A stretch of 64,000 nucleotides of DNA from Flavobacterium frigoris. GTDB taxonomy: Bacteria; Bacteroidota; Bacteroidia; Flavobacteriales; Flavobacteriaceae. Below, one piece after another: positions 44,279 to 53,179 of this stretch. Below the pieces are notes generated by a model, which had not been told where the DNA came from, did no database searches, and worked only from the letters and a program-made list of their open reading frames with translations. The stretch's first letter is position 1; each line of letters starts with the position of its first letter. A program made the translations under genes and the position numbers. The stretch is taken from assembly GCF_900111075.1 (NCBI RefSeq), contig NZ_FOFZ01000009.1, forward strand, positions 62,001-126,000, in the 5' to 3' direction.

Positions 44279-45566
44279 AAACAAAAAAAATACGGTCTTG
44301 GTTACGGATGGTAGCTTAGATAAAAGTACAGATATAGCGCGAGAATCTTCAGATAATAATGTAGAAAAATTTAAAAAGCCAATCCTGTTTGCGTTGATGG
44401 GTATAGTATTTCTTGGTTGTATGTATCTACTATTCAAACCATCGGAAGACATAAGAAAGACAGAAGATGTAGGTCTCAATGATTCCGTTCCTCAGGCTTC
44501 TACTATCGGTTTACAAAATGATAAACAAAAAGCTTATGAACAGGAAATTCTAGATCATAAAAATCAAGAAAAACAAAATGCGCTAACCTCTCTTTCTGAT
44601 TACTGGAATGAGGGGAGTACAGAAGAATCATTGCAAGATGTTCCTGAAACAGAAAAAGAAACCAATACTAATACTTCGCTGAATAGTTATCGCAATGCAC
44701 AAAATACATTGGGCAGTTTTTACAATAATGATAAATCTGAAACGCAGGAATTACGCAAACAATTAGATGAGGTAAAAAAAGAGTTAGCAAGAAAGGAAGA
44801 AACACCTACAAATATTGTTGACAATCAATTGGAGTTAATGGAGAAGTCATATCAAATGGCGGCTAAATATTTGCCAGTGAATAAGACTTCAACGGAACAA
44901 TTAAATGAAAAAACAATTGCTGTTTCTACTGCTTCAACCGAAAAGGAATCTTTTATTTCATTTATTCCTGCTCGAAAAAATGCTGTTTCGTCATTGAATA
45001 GAGATCTTCCTGACAGTTCATTTATATCGAATTGGAGCGAAAGTCGTAATCGAGGATTTTACACTGCAGGGAAAATCGAAAAGGAGACACAGCTCAAAAA
45101 TAGTATTCGAGCAGTTATCCAAACCACACAGCTAGTATCAGAGGAAAGTAGTGTTCGTTTGCGTTTATTAGAGCCTGCCAAAATGCAGAATCATATTATT
45201 CCGCAAGGAACAGTGTTGACGGCAAATTCAAAATTTAATCAAGGAAGGCTGCAAATGAAAATTACTTCTATTGAGTTGGATGGTACTATCCTCCCTGTTG
45301 ATCTTACTATCTATGGATTAGATGGACAACAAGGATTATTTGTGCCCTATTCTCCCGAAATGAGCGCTGTGAAAGAAATGGCTGCCAATATGGGACAAAC
45401 TTCAGGAAGCAGTATTATGCTTTCAAGTTCCCCAGGACAACAGATAGCTGGCGATTTGAGCCGTGGCCTTGTGCAGGGTATTTCAGGTTATTTTTCAAAA
45501 AAAATGAAAACTCCAAAAGTCACTTTGAAGGCAGGCCTTCAAGTGTTTCTAGTGTCAAAAAAATAA
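44265..45566 (+). CDS. traM: Conjugal transfer protein TraM (VirB10-like)
   Basis: 433 residues. A cytoplasmic N-terminus is followed by one membrane helix (KPILFALMGIVFLGCMYLLF) and a long disordered, charged region with a coiled-coil patch (TQELRKQLDEVKKELARKEE). The C-terminal beta domain (VRLRLLEPAKMQNHIIPQGT, then LPVDLTIYGLDGQQGLFVPY) is VirB10/TrbI-like and spans the periplasm. The start overlaps traL by 14 bp. Confidence 0.93.
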   Translation: MKESENKKNTVLVTDGSLDKSTDIARESSDNNVEKFKKPILFALMGIVFLGCMYLLFKPSEDIRKTEDVGLNDSVPQASTIGLQNDKQKAYEQEILDHKNQEKQNALTSLSDYWNEGSTEESLQDVPETEKETNTNTSLNSYRNAQNTLGSFYNNDKSETQELRKQLDEVKKELARKEETPTNIVDNQLELMEKSYQMAAKYLPVNKTSTEQLNEKTIAVSTASTEKESFISFIPARKNAVSSLNRDLPDSSFISNWSESRNRGFYTAGKIEKETQLKNSIRAVIQTTQLVSEESSVRLRLLEPAKMQNHIIPQGTVLTANSKFNQGRLQMKITSIELDGTILPVDLTIYGLDGQQGLFVPYSPEMSAVKEMAANMGQTSGSSIMLSSSPGQQIAGDLSRGLVQGISGYFSKKMKTPKVTLKAGLQVFLVSKK

Positions 45567-45593
45567 TTATTCACTTTAATAAAAAATTTAAAT

Positions 45594-46496
45594 ATGAAAA
45601 CTATAAAAAAAAGTATGGTAATAGTACTGGTCTTATTTTTAGGATACAGTATGGAATCTGAAGGGCAAGTGACTATTACTAATGCCCAAAAATTGTACTT
45701 AGAAAAAATAGATCCGTACCCGATAGAGGTAACTTATAGTAAAACGTCGCATCTACTCTTTCCTTCTGCAATACGATACGTAGATTTAGGAAGTGACTAT
45801 TTGATTGCAAGCAAAGCAGAAGATGCAGAAAATGTATTAAGAGTAAAAGCTTCAGTCCGTAATTTCGATGAGGAAACAAACTTTTCTGTAATTACCGAAG
45901 ACGGGCATTTTTATAATTTCAATGTGCTCTATAATTCTTGTCCTATGATTATAAATTATAATCTTTTGGAAATGCAGAAAGGGATAAATAGAGAGCATAG
46001 AAATGATGTCCTATTTGAGGAACTCGGAAAAAATTCGCCTTCACTGGTAGACGATTTAATGGGAATAATATACAAAAAAGACAAGCGTTTAATAAAGAAT
46101 AAGGGTGCTAGAAGTTATGGTGTCGAGTTCATGTTAAAAGGAATCTATGTAGATGATGGCAAGTTCTATTTCCATACTCAAGTTACTAATTGCAGTTATG
46201 TCTCTTTCCATGTCGATTTTGTTACTTTCAAAGTAGTTGATAAAAAGCTAGCCAAACGTACGGTTATACAAGAAATGACGTTGAATCCACTAAGAATTTA
46301 CAAACCATTGGACGAAATTAAAGGTAAAACGGTAGAGCGAAATATATTTTTATTGGATCAATTTACTATTGCCGATGACAAAGTACTCCTGATAGAAATT
46401 TATGAGAAAAACGGAGCGAGACATCAGTTGATAAAACTTAAAAATTCAGATTTACTCAAAGCAATACTGATAAAAGACAGGAAGTTTCATAATTAA
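45594..46496 (+). CDS. traN: Conjugal transfer protein TraN (DUF4138, VirB9-like)
   Basis: 300 residues with a signal peptide (MVIVLVLFLGYSMESEGQ) and a beta-rich body: IEVTYSKTSHLLFPSAIRYV, then LIASKAEDAENVLRVKA. This opening is the DUF4138 hallmark. It would build the outer-membrane ring with TraM. It is the last recognisable tra gene; traO, traP and traQ are not seen, and a terminator follows at 46565. Confidence 0.92.
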   Translation: MKTIKKSMVIVLVLFLGYSMESEGQVTITNAQKLYLEKIDPYPIEVTYSKTSHLLFPSAIRYVDLGSDYLIASKAEDAENVLRVKASVRNFDEETNFSVITEDGHFYNFNVLYNSCPMIINYNLLEMQKGINREHRNDVLFEELGKNSPSLVDDLMGIIYKKDKRLIKNKGARSYGVEFMLKGIYVDDGKFYFHTQVTNCSYVSFHVDFVTFKVVDKKLAKRTVIQEMTLNPLRIYKPLDEIKGKTVERNIFLLDQFTIADDKVLLIEIYEKNGARHQLIKLKNSDLLKAILIKDRKFHN

Positions 46497-46564
46497 AATT
46501 GGTTCTTTATAAAGGAGGTATTTGAGGATAATTCTCTCATAGTATTCAAAATATAATAATGGGA

Positions 46565-46604
46565 AAATAGGCTGTTTCACGACTTGTGATATAGCCTATT
46601 TTTG
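46565..46604 (+). terminator. Terminator after the tra operon
   Basis: AAATAGGCT and AGCCTATTT form a 9-bp stem around a loop of about 19 bases and lead into TTTTTG. It lies 69 bp after traN. It probably ends the traE-N transcript. Confidence 0.65.
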
Positions 46605-46729
46605 TTGGGTATATTACAGTGTTTTTTTAACTGTTTATAAATAAGTACGCAACTTACTGATTTATAAATAGTAATTTCCGTACTGATGAGGTAGTTTTTA
46701 GTAAATTTAAAATTTAAAAAAATCAAATT

Positions 46730-47020
46730 ATGAATCCAACAATGGTTTTAAGTGGTTTAGCTTTGCTAAGTGGTTTTGGTATTCGTTATTGGATAAACAG
46801 AAGAAAATTTTACAGAAGAAGTCCTTTGGGAGCGGAAAGTTTTTCAAGTTATGAAAAATCAGTCTTTATTTCATTTTTGGAACGTACAGGAAAATGGATT
46901 GCTTATATTCTGATTATTTTTGGACTACTTTTATTATGGAGTTATTCAAAACAACAGAAAGATATCAAAGTGCTAATTCAAAAAGAAGTTCCATTTAAAC
47001 ACGATCAAAATCCAAAATAA
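46730..47020 (+). CDS. Small two-helix membrane protein of ICEs
   Basis: 96 residues. An N-terminal helix (MVLSGLALLSGFGIRYWI) and a second one (WIAYILIIFGLLLLWSYS) are joined by a basic loop (NRRKFYRRSPLGAESF). Proteins of this kind are frequent in Bacteroidota conjugative elements and are often mislabelled as molybdenum transporter permeases. There is no transporter signature here. Function unknown. Confidence 0.6.
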   Translation: MNPTMVLSGLALLSGFGIRYWINRRKFYRRSPLGAESFSSYEKSVFISFLERTGKWIAYILIIFGLLLLWSYSKQQKDIKVLIQKEVPFKHDQNPK

Positions 47021-47387
47021 TAAAGTGGCATTCTTTTGCTTCTTTTCTTTTGTCACTTATGTGGAAAGAAAAGAAGTCCAGTAAAAAAAATAGGATGCTG
47101 ACTATCCTAACCAATAATCACGAGCTTTTTGGTAAAATATAAAGAGCAATGAGAATCTGTGCGATTGTTGTTTTACCAAAATGGTTGTATCATTTTTCGC
47201 AAAAAGACTTTCCCGACCATTGGAAGGGAGTGTCTTTTTGCATCCAGACTTTGAAGTAATGCAACCGGAATAGGTTGTGCCCTAAAATCTTTAAGATTTA
47301 GAAAAAAACTTTATTCTGAAAAATAATAGAAATTGTTAAAATAGGCGACTACTTTTGTGAGTAGTCGCCTTTAATTTTAAAGCCTTT
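47021..47387. other. Convergent spacer with several hairpins
   Basis: No gene. Besides the terminator at 47343, two more dyads lie here. TTTTGGTAAAA and TTTTACCAAAA face each other at about 47124 and 47171. AAAAGACTTTCCC and GGGAGTGTCTTTTT (about 47202-47241) form a stem that would end transcripts from the left. Confidence 0.5.
47343..47370. terminator. Bidirectional terminator
   Basis: AGGCGACTAC and GTAGTCGCCT form a perfect 10-bp stem with an 8-base loop, and A/T runs lie on both sides. It stands between the rightward small membrane protein gene and the leftward DUF932 gene, so it can stop both transcripts. Confidence 0.75.
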
Positions 47388-48461
47388 TTAATTGAAGTTG
47401 AAAACGTCAGTACCATTTTTTTGAAATGAGGTACAGATTTCAAAAGCCTTTTGCGATTTTGATTGTGCAGTACCTCCCAAAATAATAGATTGTAATTTTG
47501 CTTCATTGTTCTTATAGCTACGTACATTTTGGTAGTAGCCTGTAACTGCGTTATAAGCTCCAAACAAAGTGCCTTTTGTCGTTTCCATCTGTTGTGAGTC
47601 GCTCGTCATAGCATAGGCAAAGGCATCCTCAACCGTATTTTTAAAAACGGTTGATATTTCGTCCTCATTTCCGTTTTTAATATGCTGTAAGGTTTCCTTG
47701 TTGGGACATAGTGCTAATTGTATCAATTTTTTAACCTCGTTGTCGTTTACTCTTACTTTTGACCATTCATTAAAAATTCCCTCTAGTTGATTACTAAATT
47801 CGTTTGCTAATCCCATTACTTTATGCGCATTCTCCAAACGTTGTTTTGCTCCCGAAGTATGGCGGATGCGTACCACGTTGCTCATATTTCGAAGTGAAGC
47901 GTTTAGTGTATTTTGGCATACAATTCTAACAGGTGTAAAAGCTGCCGTAATACTTCCGCTACCATCGTGTGAAGTAGTGAGGAAAATATATTTTTCTGTA
48001 ACATCATCACCATTACCAACACGAATATAGTCAGGTAATTTTGCTGTAATAAAAATGCGTTCTCCATTTCCTAAAGCGCCTGCAGTCTCGTACATAATTC
48101 CATCTGTACCACCTACAATAGCATCAAAGAAACCAAATGCTTCACGATTTTGTACAATATGATACTCTTTACCGACTACACCCAAAACAGTATTGTTATC
48201 GGTACGGGTAGTAGCAAAATAATTAGGCACTTTTAGTTCATTGTCCCTAATTTCTAAACTGTCAGTAGGATCAATTATGTTTGATACCTTGGAATAAAGA
48301 GGACTTTTTATAACTTCATAGTCAAGTCCTGCGTGGTTAATAGCTTCTGCACTTGTCGGATAGTCTGATACTATTTGACCTAAACTGTGCCAAGCTTTTT
48401 GTTGTACGCTAAAAAATGAATAACGTCCCGTTCTTTCGTTGAAATTTAAATTGTGTGCCAT
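47388..48461 (-). CDS. DUF932 plasmid/phage-type protein
   Basis: 357 residues. MAHNLNFNERTGRYSFFSVQ, then KAWHSLGQIV, is the start shared by DUF932 proteins. The core has RIVCQNTLNASLRNMSNVVR and ends with a helical domain. DUF932 proteins are common on mobile elements and are suspected to act in DNA maintenance or replication; the activity is not settled. It lies 45 bp downstream of ssb on the same strand, so they probably share a transcript. Confidence 0.85.
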   Translation of the reverse strand: MAHNLNFNERTGRYSFFSVQQKAWHSLGQIVSDYPTSAEAINHAGLDYEVIKSPLYSKVSNIIDPTDSLEIRDNELKVPNYFATTRTDNNTVLGVVGKEYHIVQNREAFGFFDAIVGGTDGIMYETAGALGNGERIFITAKLPDYIRVGNGDDVTEKYIFLTTSHDGSGSITAAFTPVRIVCQNTLNASLRNMSNVVRIRHTSGAKQRLENAHKVMGLANEFSNQLEGIFNEWSKVRVNDNEVKKLIQLALCPNKETLQHIKNGNEDEISTVFKNTVEDAFAYAMTSDSQQMETTKGTLFGAYNAVTGYYQNVRSYKNNEAKLQSIILGGTAQSKSQKAFEICTSFQKNGTDVFNFN

Positions 48462-48506
48462 GATATTAAAATTTTAAAAGTTGAAAAAATTATTATATGT
48501 TTAGAG

Positions 48507-48899
48507 TTAAAAGGATAAATCCTCAGCAGGTTCTGGTGTGATGATCTTTGTATTATCCTGCTTTGTAAACCCTTGTGTAAATTCAATTTTCTTACTGCCT
48601 CCGTGCAATTTTATAGTCGAAGTATGAAAAGTCAAACTTGATTTTAATTCTCCGCTACTAGCTGTCCAGGCTCTTGCACTTACTCTACCTGTAAGCTCAA
48701 CTAAAGCGCCTTTGGTGAGTATTTTTGCAACATTTGGACTTATCCAGTAGGAGCAATCAAAATAGCTTGTTTGCTCTACACGTTCGCCTTGTTTATTTTT
48801 GTAGCTATCATTGATGGCTACAGAAAAATTCACTACTTGCTTGTCTTGCGCGGTTCTGTGTACTTCCGCATCCTTTGTTAATCTTCCGATGATGTTCAT
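48507..48899 (-). CDS. ssb: Single-stranded DNA-binding protein
   Basis: 130 residues. MNIIGRLTKDAEVHRTAQDK, then VVNFSVAINDSYKNKQGE and YFDCSYW, is the OB-fold of bacterial SSB. The short tail ends in EPAEDLSF, an acidic tip ending in phenylalanine, as needed for partner proteins. The C-terminal linker is much shorter than in chromosomal SSB. It would coat single strands during conjugation or excision. Confidence 0.92.
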   Translation of the reverse strand: MNIIGRLTKDAEVHRTAQDKQVVNFSVAINDSYKNKQGERVEQTSYFDCSYWISPNVAKILTKGALVELTGRVSARAWTASSGELKSSLTFHTSTIKLHGGSKKIEFTQGFTKQDNTKIITPEPAEDLSF

Positions 48900-49164
48900 G
48901 ATTTTTTATTTTTAGGGTTATTTTTTTTAATTAATTTATTCGGTAATGAGAGGAGGAGCTGTTTTGTTTCACTCTAATTCCAATGTAAATGGTATTAAAT
49001 TTCATTGTTGACATTTTTTTTATTCGTCCAAAGAGTCGGAGTATGCTATGTTTCGTTTCGAGAGCATAAAAGGTTAGTGTTTAGCAAAAACAAGGTTTTA
49101 TCAAATAAATACTACCCGAATGGGTGGAGATTTTTTGATAAACCCGCAGGGCTTGACCTTTTTT

Positions 49165-49192
49165 TTGCGTTAAAAACACTAGTATACCTTTG
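49165..49192 (+). promoter_or_regulatory. Candidate promoter for a short transcript
   Basis: TTG at 49165-49167 and TACCTTTG at 49185-49192 are separated by 17 bp. This is close to the Bacteroidota consensus with a slightly short gap. A start near 49198 would give a transcript of about 215 nt up to the hairpin at 49372-49412, or a long leader of the HTH genes. Confidence 0.35.
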
Positions 49193-49371
49193 CTCTTGAA
49201 TTGGGACAATTAGCATACTGGCTTTTGAATATAGATAGGATGGAGGCAAGGTTGTAAAGCGTATTATGTGTGATTGTAAAGAAGAAGGTAAACACTAGAA
49301 ATAATGTTTGATGGTTTTAATCGGCTTATAGTTTGGAGTAATAATATGGCTAAATAAGCCATGGAAAAGGG

Positions 49372-49412
49372 TCTTGAAAATTATACGTAGCTAGTGGCTT
49401 TAATTTTCAAGA
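49372..49412 (+). terminator. Strong stem-loop, possible end of a small RNA
   Basis: TCTTGAAAATTA and TAATTTTCAAGA form a perfect 12-bp stem around a 17-base loop and are followed by TTCTTTTATTG. The T-run is weak, so it may be a terminator or another type of RNA or DNA structure. Confidence 0.35.
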
Positions 49413-49801
49413 TTCTTTTATTGAGTATCCTTAAAGCTCTTTTATTCTGTAGCATAGCGAAAGTATAAATGTGCTTTGAGGATCTGTATTGGTTGTAAAA
49501 TAATTGAAGTATAAATCGCTTCCTCAGAATATATCATTTTTATATAAAGAATTTAATCATGTTACAAATTTTATTTAAACCGCCATCTAAGGACAAATAA
49601 TACCATTGATGATCAGTTAAATAGGCGATTTGATTTATGTGTATACTTTAGATAAAAAGAATTGAAATCGGGCAGTTTAGAGCGTTGTGTTTCACATAAA
49701 AAGAGAGTTGAATAGTTTTCTATCTGAATAAAATAATAAGCATAGTAAGTAGCTATTCGAGATTAAAAAATAAGAGTATTTATTGTTTAAATTTTTAATA
49801 A

Positions 49802-50089
49802 ATGGAGATTATGAATGATGTGGTAACAAAAGAGGATTTAAGACAGTTTGGTTTGGAATTATTGGGTAGTATTGAGAACTTAATAACACAGACGAAAGAA
49901 GGTCATAGCGACGTAACGGAGCAAGAATGGATCAAAAGTAGGCAAGTGAGAAAATTAATGAATATGTCCCCAGGATCTGTTCAAAACCTACGAGTAACCG
50001 AAAAGGTACGATTTAAGAAAATAGTCGGCTCATACTACTACAATAAGGCTGATCTTCTAAAACTTTTCACAGATGAAAAATGCAAATAA
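49802..50089 (+). CDS. HTH excisionase-like protein
   Basis: 95 residues; the likely start is the second Met (49811, MNDVVTKEDLRQFGLELLGS). A winged HTH follows: WIKSRQVRKLMNMSPGSVQN, then LRVTEKVRFKKIVGSYYYNK. It is the same type as the protein at 1800. It lies 0.7 kb from the integrase, transcribed towards it. Small proteins at this place commonly control excision or integrase expression. Its last 17 bp overlap the next gene. Confidence 0.75.
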   Translation: MEIMNDVVTKEDLRQFGLELLGSIENLITQTKEGHSDVTEQEWIKSRQVRKLMNMSPGSVQNLRVTEKVRFKKIVGSYYYNKADLLKLFTDEKCK

Positions 50090-50387
50090 ACGTAGCGAGG
50101 ATCATTTGATGAATTCTTTGCTAATTTATATGGAAGATCCTAGACTAAACGTTTGGCATTTCGCTCTATTACTTGCTATAATTAGTTTAGGCTATAAGCA
50201 AGGGCAAATGCAAAATATTAAAGTGAGTCGAAGCAAAATCATGGCACTTTCTCATATTAATACAATACCGACTTATCATAAATATTTCAAAGAATTACAG
50301 AATTTAGGATACATCGAATATTTTCCTTCCTACCATCCCGGTGTTAGAAGTGAAGTCTATTTGAAAGGTAAAAAGGTTGCTCCATGA
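50073..50387 (+). CDS. Small winged-HTH-like protein, 104 aa
   Basis: The region from about residue 30 has the shape of a replication-initiator or transcription-regulator winged helix: NVWHFALLLAIISLGYKQGQ, then VSRSKIMALSHINTIPTYHK and YFKELQNLGYIEYFPSYHPG. It overlaps the upstream HTH gene and ends in a strong terminator. Such pairs (HTH_17 plus this protein) recur in Bacteroidota ICEs next to the integrase. The family name is not known to me. Confidence 0.6.
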   Translation: MKNANKRSEDHLMNSLLIYMEDPRLNVWHFALLLAIISLGYKQGQMQNIKVSRSKIMALSHINTIPTYHKYFKELQNLGYIEYFPSYHPGVRSEVYLKGKKVAP

Positions 50388-50405
50388 TGGAAGCAACCTT
50401 TTTTT
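50371..50405 (+). terminator. Terminator of the HTH pair
   Basis: AAAGGTTGCT and AGCAACCTTT flank a short loop and are followed by a T-run. The stem begins inside the last codons of the 104-residue gene. It separates this operon from the convergent integrase gene. Confidence 0.8.
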
Positions 50406-50474
50406 GTTTTGAATCAATGTGTACTAGTAGTCTATAAGTTAAGTACTAGTTAATATACAGTATTTGGTGCAATT

Positions 50475-51779
50475 TCAAGATAGGTTATATTTTTGCTTGA
50501 TCTTTTTTATTTCCTTCTCTAATCTGGTGAGGATGGCTAGATCTGACTCACACATTACAGGGTCAGTTTTATTTATCCGCTTATTAAGTAATGCCATTTC
50601 CCGTCCAACTGTAACTTGTTCCGTAATAGCATACGCTTCTGTTTGCTTAACAGAGGAGTGTCCAAGCATTTCCTTCACAACATTGATTGGGACGTTATTT
50701 TGTAAGGTAACGGTGCTTCCAAAGGTTCTGCGAGCCATATGAGTATTGAGAGTAAACGGAAAAGCACAAAGTAACGCAATCTCCTTTAGGTATTCGTTCA
50801 TTTTTTGATTTGAAGCAACAGGCAAAACAGTGCCACGTTGCAAACAAAGAGGATGTTCCTTATATTTTTCGATTATTTTAAGCGCTTGAGGTAGGAGAGG
50901 GACATTAGTTGAAGAGCCTGTTTTTTGTCTTTCAGACATGATCCATGCTTGTTTGTCTATACCCACTTTAATATCAGTCTTTTTTAATTGATATACATCA
51001 ATATAAGCTAACCCTGTGTAGCATTGAAAGACGAACACGTCTCTCACCACATTAAGTCGCTCAGTGCTGAAATAATGCCGTTCTAACTCATATAATTCCT
51101 GAGTAGAAAGGGGTTTTTTTATAATTTTTGATTTTTTACCTTTAAAGTTCTTAAATGGATCTTTTAAGATGACTTCATTGTCAATCGCACGTATAACTAT
51201 CTTTTTAAAGTTAGCGATATATTTAAGGGTTGTATTATTACTGCAGTTGCGCACAGAACGTAAGTAAAATTCAAAGTCTTTTATAAATGCGAGATTCAAA
51301 TCAGAAAATTCAAGATCTTCTGCATTAAATTTAAGTCGTATAAAAGTTCTTAAATGATTAATAGTGATAGTGAAACGATCAAGAGTTCCTTTTGCATATC
51401 CTTTACCTAGTAGAGCCGTCATTTCATCGTTATGTTTTTGGAATTCTTCAACAACTTTCGCTCTTGCAGCATTTTTTCCCAAAATGTAATCCATAACTTT
51501 CTGAGCAGTTATAAGTTTGCCGTTATACATATTCTCAGTCTTATATTGATTGATTTTAAGAATAAGAGAATCCAAGAAAAAGTTAATAGATTTTGCATCT
51601 TCCTTGGAACCGATTGCTCTTTCTAGTTTTTGATCCCAACGTGAGATATCCCACTTACGTTTTGTAGATGTTTCTTTAGGTATTCCATCAACGGTAATTC
51701 TAAGGTAAACGACTCTAATTTTACTTTCATTGCGGGGGATTTTCAAAAAGAAAACCAGCCCAAAACTGCTTTCTAACAT
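50475..51779 (-). CDS. int: Tyrosine integrase of the ICE (IntDOT-like)
   Basis: 434 residues. The N-terminal arm-binding domain (FFLKIPRNESKIRVVYLRIT) is followed by a SAM-like core-binding domain (about 110-215) and the catalytic domain. The active-site residues are His347 and Arg350 in HMARR, His374 in LGHSSVKQTEAY and the nucleophile Tyr383. The usual first arginine is replaced in CYTGLAYIDVYQL (Ala in the TGL-R position), as in Bacteroidota CTnDOT-type integrases. It cuts and joins attP and attB. The gene is 292 bp from tRNA-Tyr and reads away from it, marking the right end of the element. Confidence 0.92.
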   Translation of the reverse strand: MLESSFGLVFFLKIPRNESKIRVVYLRITVDGIPKETSTKRKWDISRWDQKLERAIGSKEDAKSINFFLDSLILKINQYKTENMYNGKLITAQKVMDYILGKNAARAKVVEEFQKHNDEMTALLGKGYAKGTLDRFTITINHLRTFIRLKFNAEDLEFSDLNLAFIKDFEFYLRSVRNCSNNTTLKYIANFKKIVIRAIDNEVILKDPFKNFKGKKSKIIKKPLSTQELYELERHYFSTERLNVVRDVFVFQCYTGLAYIDVYQLKKTDIKVGIDKQAWIMSERQKTGSSTNVPLLPQALKIIEKYKEHPLCLQRGTVLPVASNQKMNEYLKEIALLCAFPFTLNTHMARRTFGSTVTLQNNVPINVVKEMLGHSSVKQTEAYAITEQVTVGREMALLNKRINKTDPVMCESDLAILTRLEKEIKKIKQKYNLS

Positions 51780-51843
51780 AATTCAACTTTTAAGGTTAAT
51801 AAATGTAGAATTATAACTTCAAAAAATCAAGTTGTTAAGCACG

Positions 51844-51912
51844 TTAACCCCTGTATTTATAGGGGTTTAAATGGTATTCTGTGGCACATTTTAAAAAATA
51901 CAAATGTGCCAC
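51844..51912. repeat. Two hairpins between integrase and tRNA (att-region candidate)
   Basis: TTAACCCCT pairs with AGGGGTTTAA (51844-51870). GTGGCACATTT pairs with AAATGTGCCAC (51881-51912, perfect 11-bp arms). They lie directly upstream of the integrase start. They may be integrase or excisionase arm sites, or operators of int. The TGGCA core also appears in the palindrome at 1494-1510 on the other side of the element, but too short to claim a shared site. Confidence 0.4.
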
Positions 51913-51973
51913 GATTCTGCCATAGAAACTTTGAGCGTTATTATAAATTTTGACAAAGTGCAGAAAATGAAAA

Positions 51974-52003
51974 AAGCCTGCAAATCGTTGGATTTGCAGG
52001 CTT
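51974..52003 (-). terminator. Terminator of tRNA-Tyr
   Basis: AAGCCTGCAAATC and GATTTGCAGGCTT form a perfect 13-bp stem with a GTTG loop. On the minus strand it is followed by a T-run. It lies 68 bp after the tRNA 3' end. If it is the tRNA's own terminator, the element's right end must be to its left. Confidence 0.8.
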
Positions 52004-52070
52004 AACACTGTTTTTGAGGACTTTTGAAAAGATTGAAAAGCTTTCATTTTTCTATCTTAATCCCTTTTAG

Positions 52071-52152
<82 letters not shown>

Positions 52153-52190
52153 GAAGCCTTTGAGTACAACACTTATGTTGTTAGCGGTGG

Positions 52191-52220
52191 CAAATATAGT
52201 AACACTTTTCGTTTCTGCAA
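52191..52220 (-). promoter_or_regulatory. tRNA-Tyr promoter
   Basis: On the minus strand TTG (52218-52220), 19 bp, then TATATTTG (52191-52198). This is a textbook Bacteroidota housekeeping promoter. It starts about 39 bp upstream of the mature tRNA end. The IS3 left end is 40 bp further upstream and leaves it intact. Confidence 0.8.
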
Positions 52221-52312
52221 ACTAAATTTGAACTTAATTTTAGTATTATTTTTAACGTATTGTCTAGTCCTAAAAAAACGATACAGGATTAATAAAAATA
52301 AATATACAATTA

Positions 52313-53179
52313 TTAAACAGTAGTAAGCAAAAGTTTACTACTGTTTTTTGTTTTATAAGTTCTCATTTTAATTTGATTTTGCACGTGCATTTGATTAGGT
52401 GTTAGCATAAAATTAGAATAATGTGGTCTTTTATTGTTGTAAATTTCAACAACTTCTTTTATTATTTGTTTCATTACAGGCAAGCTCTGGTTGTATTTAT
52501 CAATATTAAATTCTTGCTTTAGAATTCCATTTATTCTTTCTGCCACAGCATTTTCATAAGGATCTGAATTTTGCGTCATACTACATTTTATTTTACTTTT
52601 ATTGAGTAGTTTTTGATATTCATTAGCACAATATTGTAAACCTCTATCTGAATGATGTATTAATGATAAATCCCGGTCTTTTCTGTGCTTTACTGCGTTC
52701 TCCAAAGCAATCAAAGTGCTTTGTGTATTCATATTATCAGCCACATTAAAGCCCATTATTTTCTTAGAGTACGCATCGGTTACTAGACTTAAATAATACG
52801 GATTCTCTCTTTTTCCAATATAGGTGATGTCCGATACCCAGACTTGTTCCGGCCGCTGAATTTGTAGCTCTAGAATCTGGTTTTGATGTTTCCTGAATCG
52901 ATGATGCGAGTTCGTTGTTATATGATAGGAACGTTTGGGAGTAATTAATAAATGATTTGCCCTAAGTATGTTGGTGAATTTATCCCTACCTATTTTTAGT
53001 TGTTTTAATTCATTATTTAAAAGAAAATATAACTTTTTTGCTCCAATTCTAGGCATAGTTTGTCTGATTTCTAAAACCATAGAAACCACTTTTATAGCAT
53101 TAGATTGTCGAGTTATTCTTCTTTTTATTTTTCGATAATAAACCTGTCTATCTACCCCAAACAAAGTACAGGCAAACAT
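52313..53179 (-). CDS. IS3-family transposase OrfB (DDE)
   Basis: 288 residues. The HTH_21-like N-terminus (VDRQVYYRKIKRR) is followed by the catalytic core: first Asp in VWVSDITYIG, second in HSDRGLQYCANEYQ, and Glu in YENAVAERINGILK. The gene starts inside the stop of orfA (TAATG arrangement), so translation is coupled by stop-start overlap in place of the usual -1 frameshift. A stem AACAGTAGTAA..TTTACTACTGTT with a T-run lies at its stop and probably ends the transcript. Confidence 0.9.
   Translation of the reverse strand: MFACTLFGVDRQVYYRKIKRRITRQSNAIKVVSMVLEIRQTMPRIGAKKLYFLLNNELKQLKIGRDKFTNILRANHLLITPKRSYHITTNSHHRFRKHQNQILELQIQRPEQVWVSDITYIGKRENPYYLSLVTDAYSKKIMGFNVADNMNTQSTLIALENAVKHRKDRDLSLIHHSDRGLQYCANEYQKLLNKSKIKCSMTQNSDPYENAVAERINGILKQEFNIDKYNQSLPVMKQIIKEVVEIYNNKRPHYSNFMLTPNQMHVQNQIKMRTYKTKNSSKLLLTTV

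Larger units (their letters stand above)
48900..49801. other. 900-bp gene-free stretch with promoter and hairpin
   Basis: No protein-coding frame is convincing. The stretch contains a plus-strand promoter-like pair (49165-49192) and a strong stem (49372-49412). Between 49430 and 49801 I see nothing except AT-rich DNA that must carry the promoter of the HTH pair. Confidence 0.45.

Noticed and set aside
46730..47020. Molybdenum transporter permease
   Set aside because: Only two helices, no permease signature and no ABC partners; the name is a database habit for this ICE protein type.
49005..49199. 64-residue frame on the plus strand
   Set aside because: No family, cysteine- and phenylalanine-rich, and its end overlaps a promoter-like pair.
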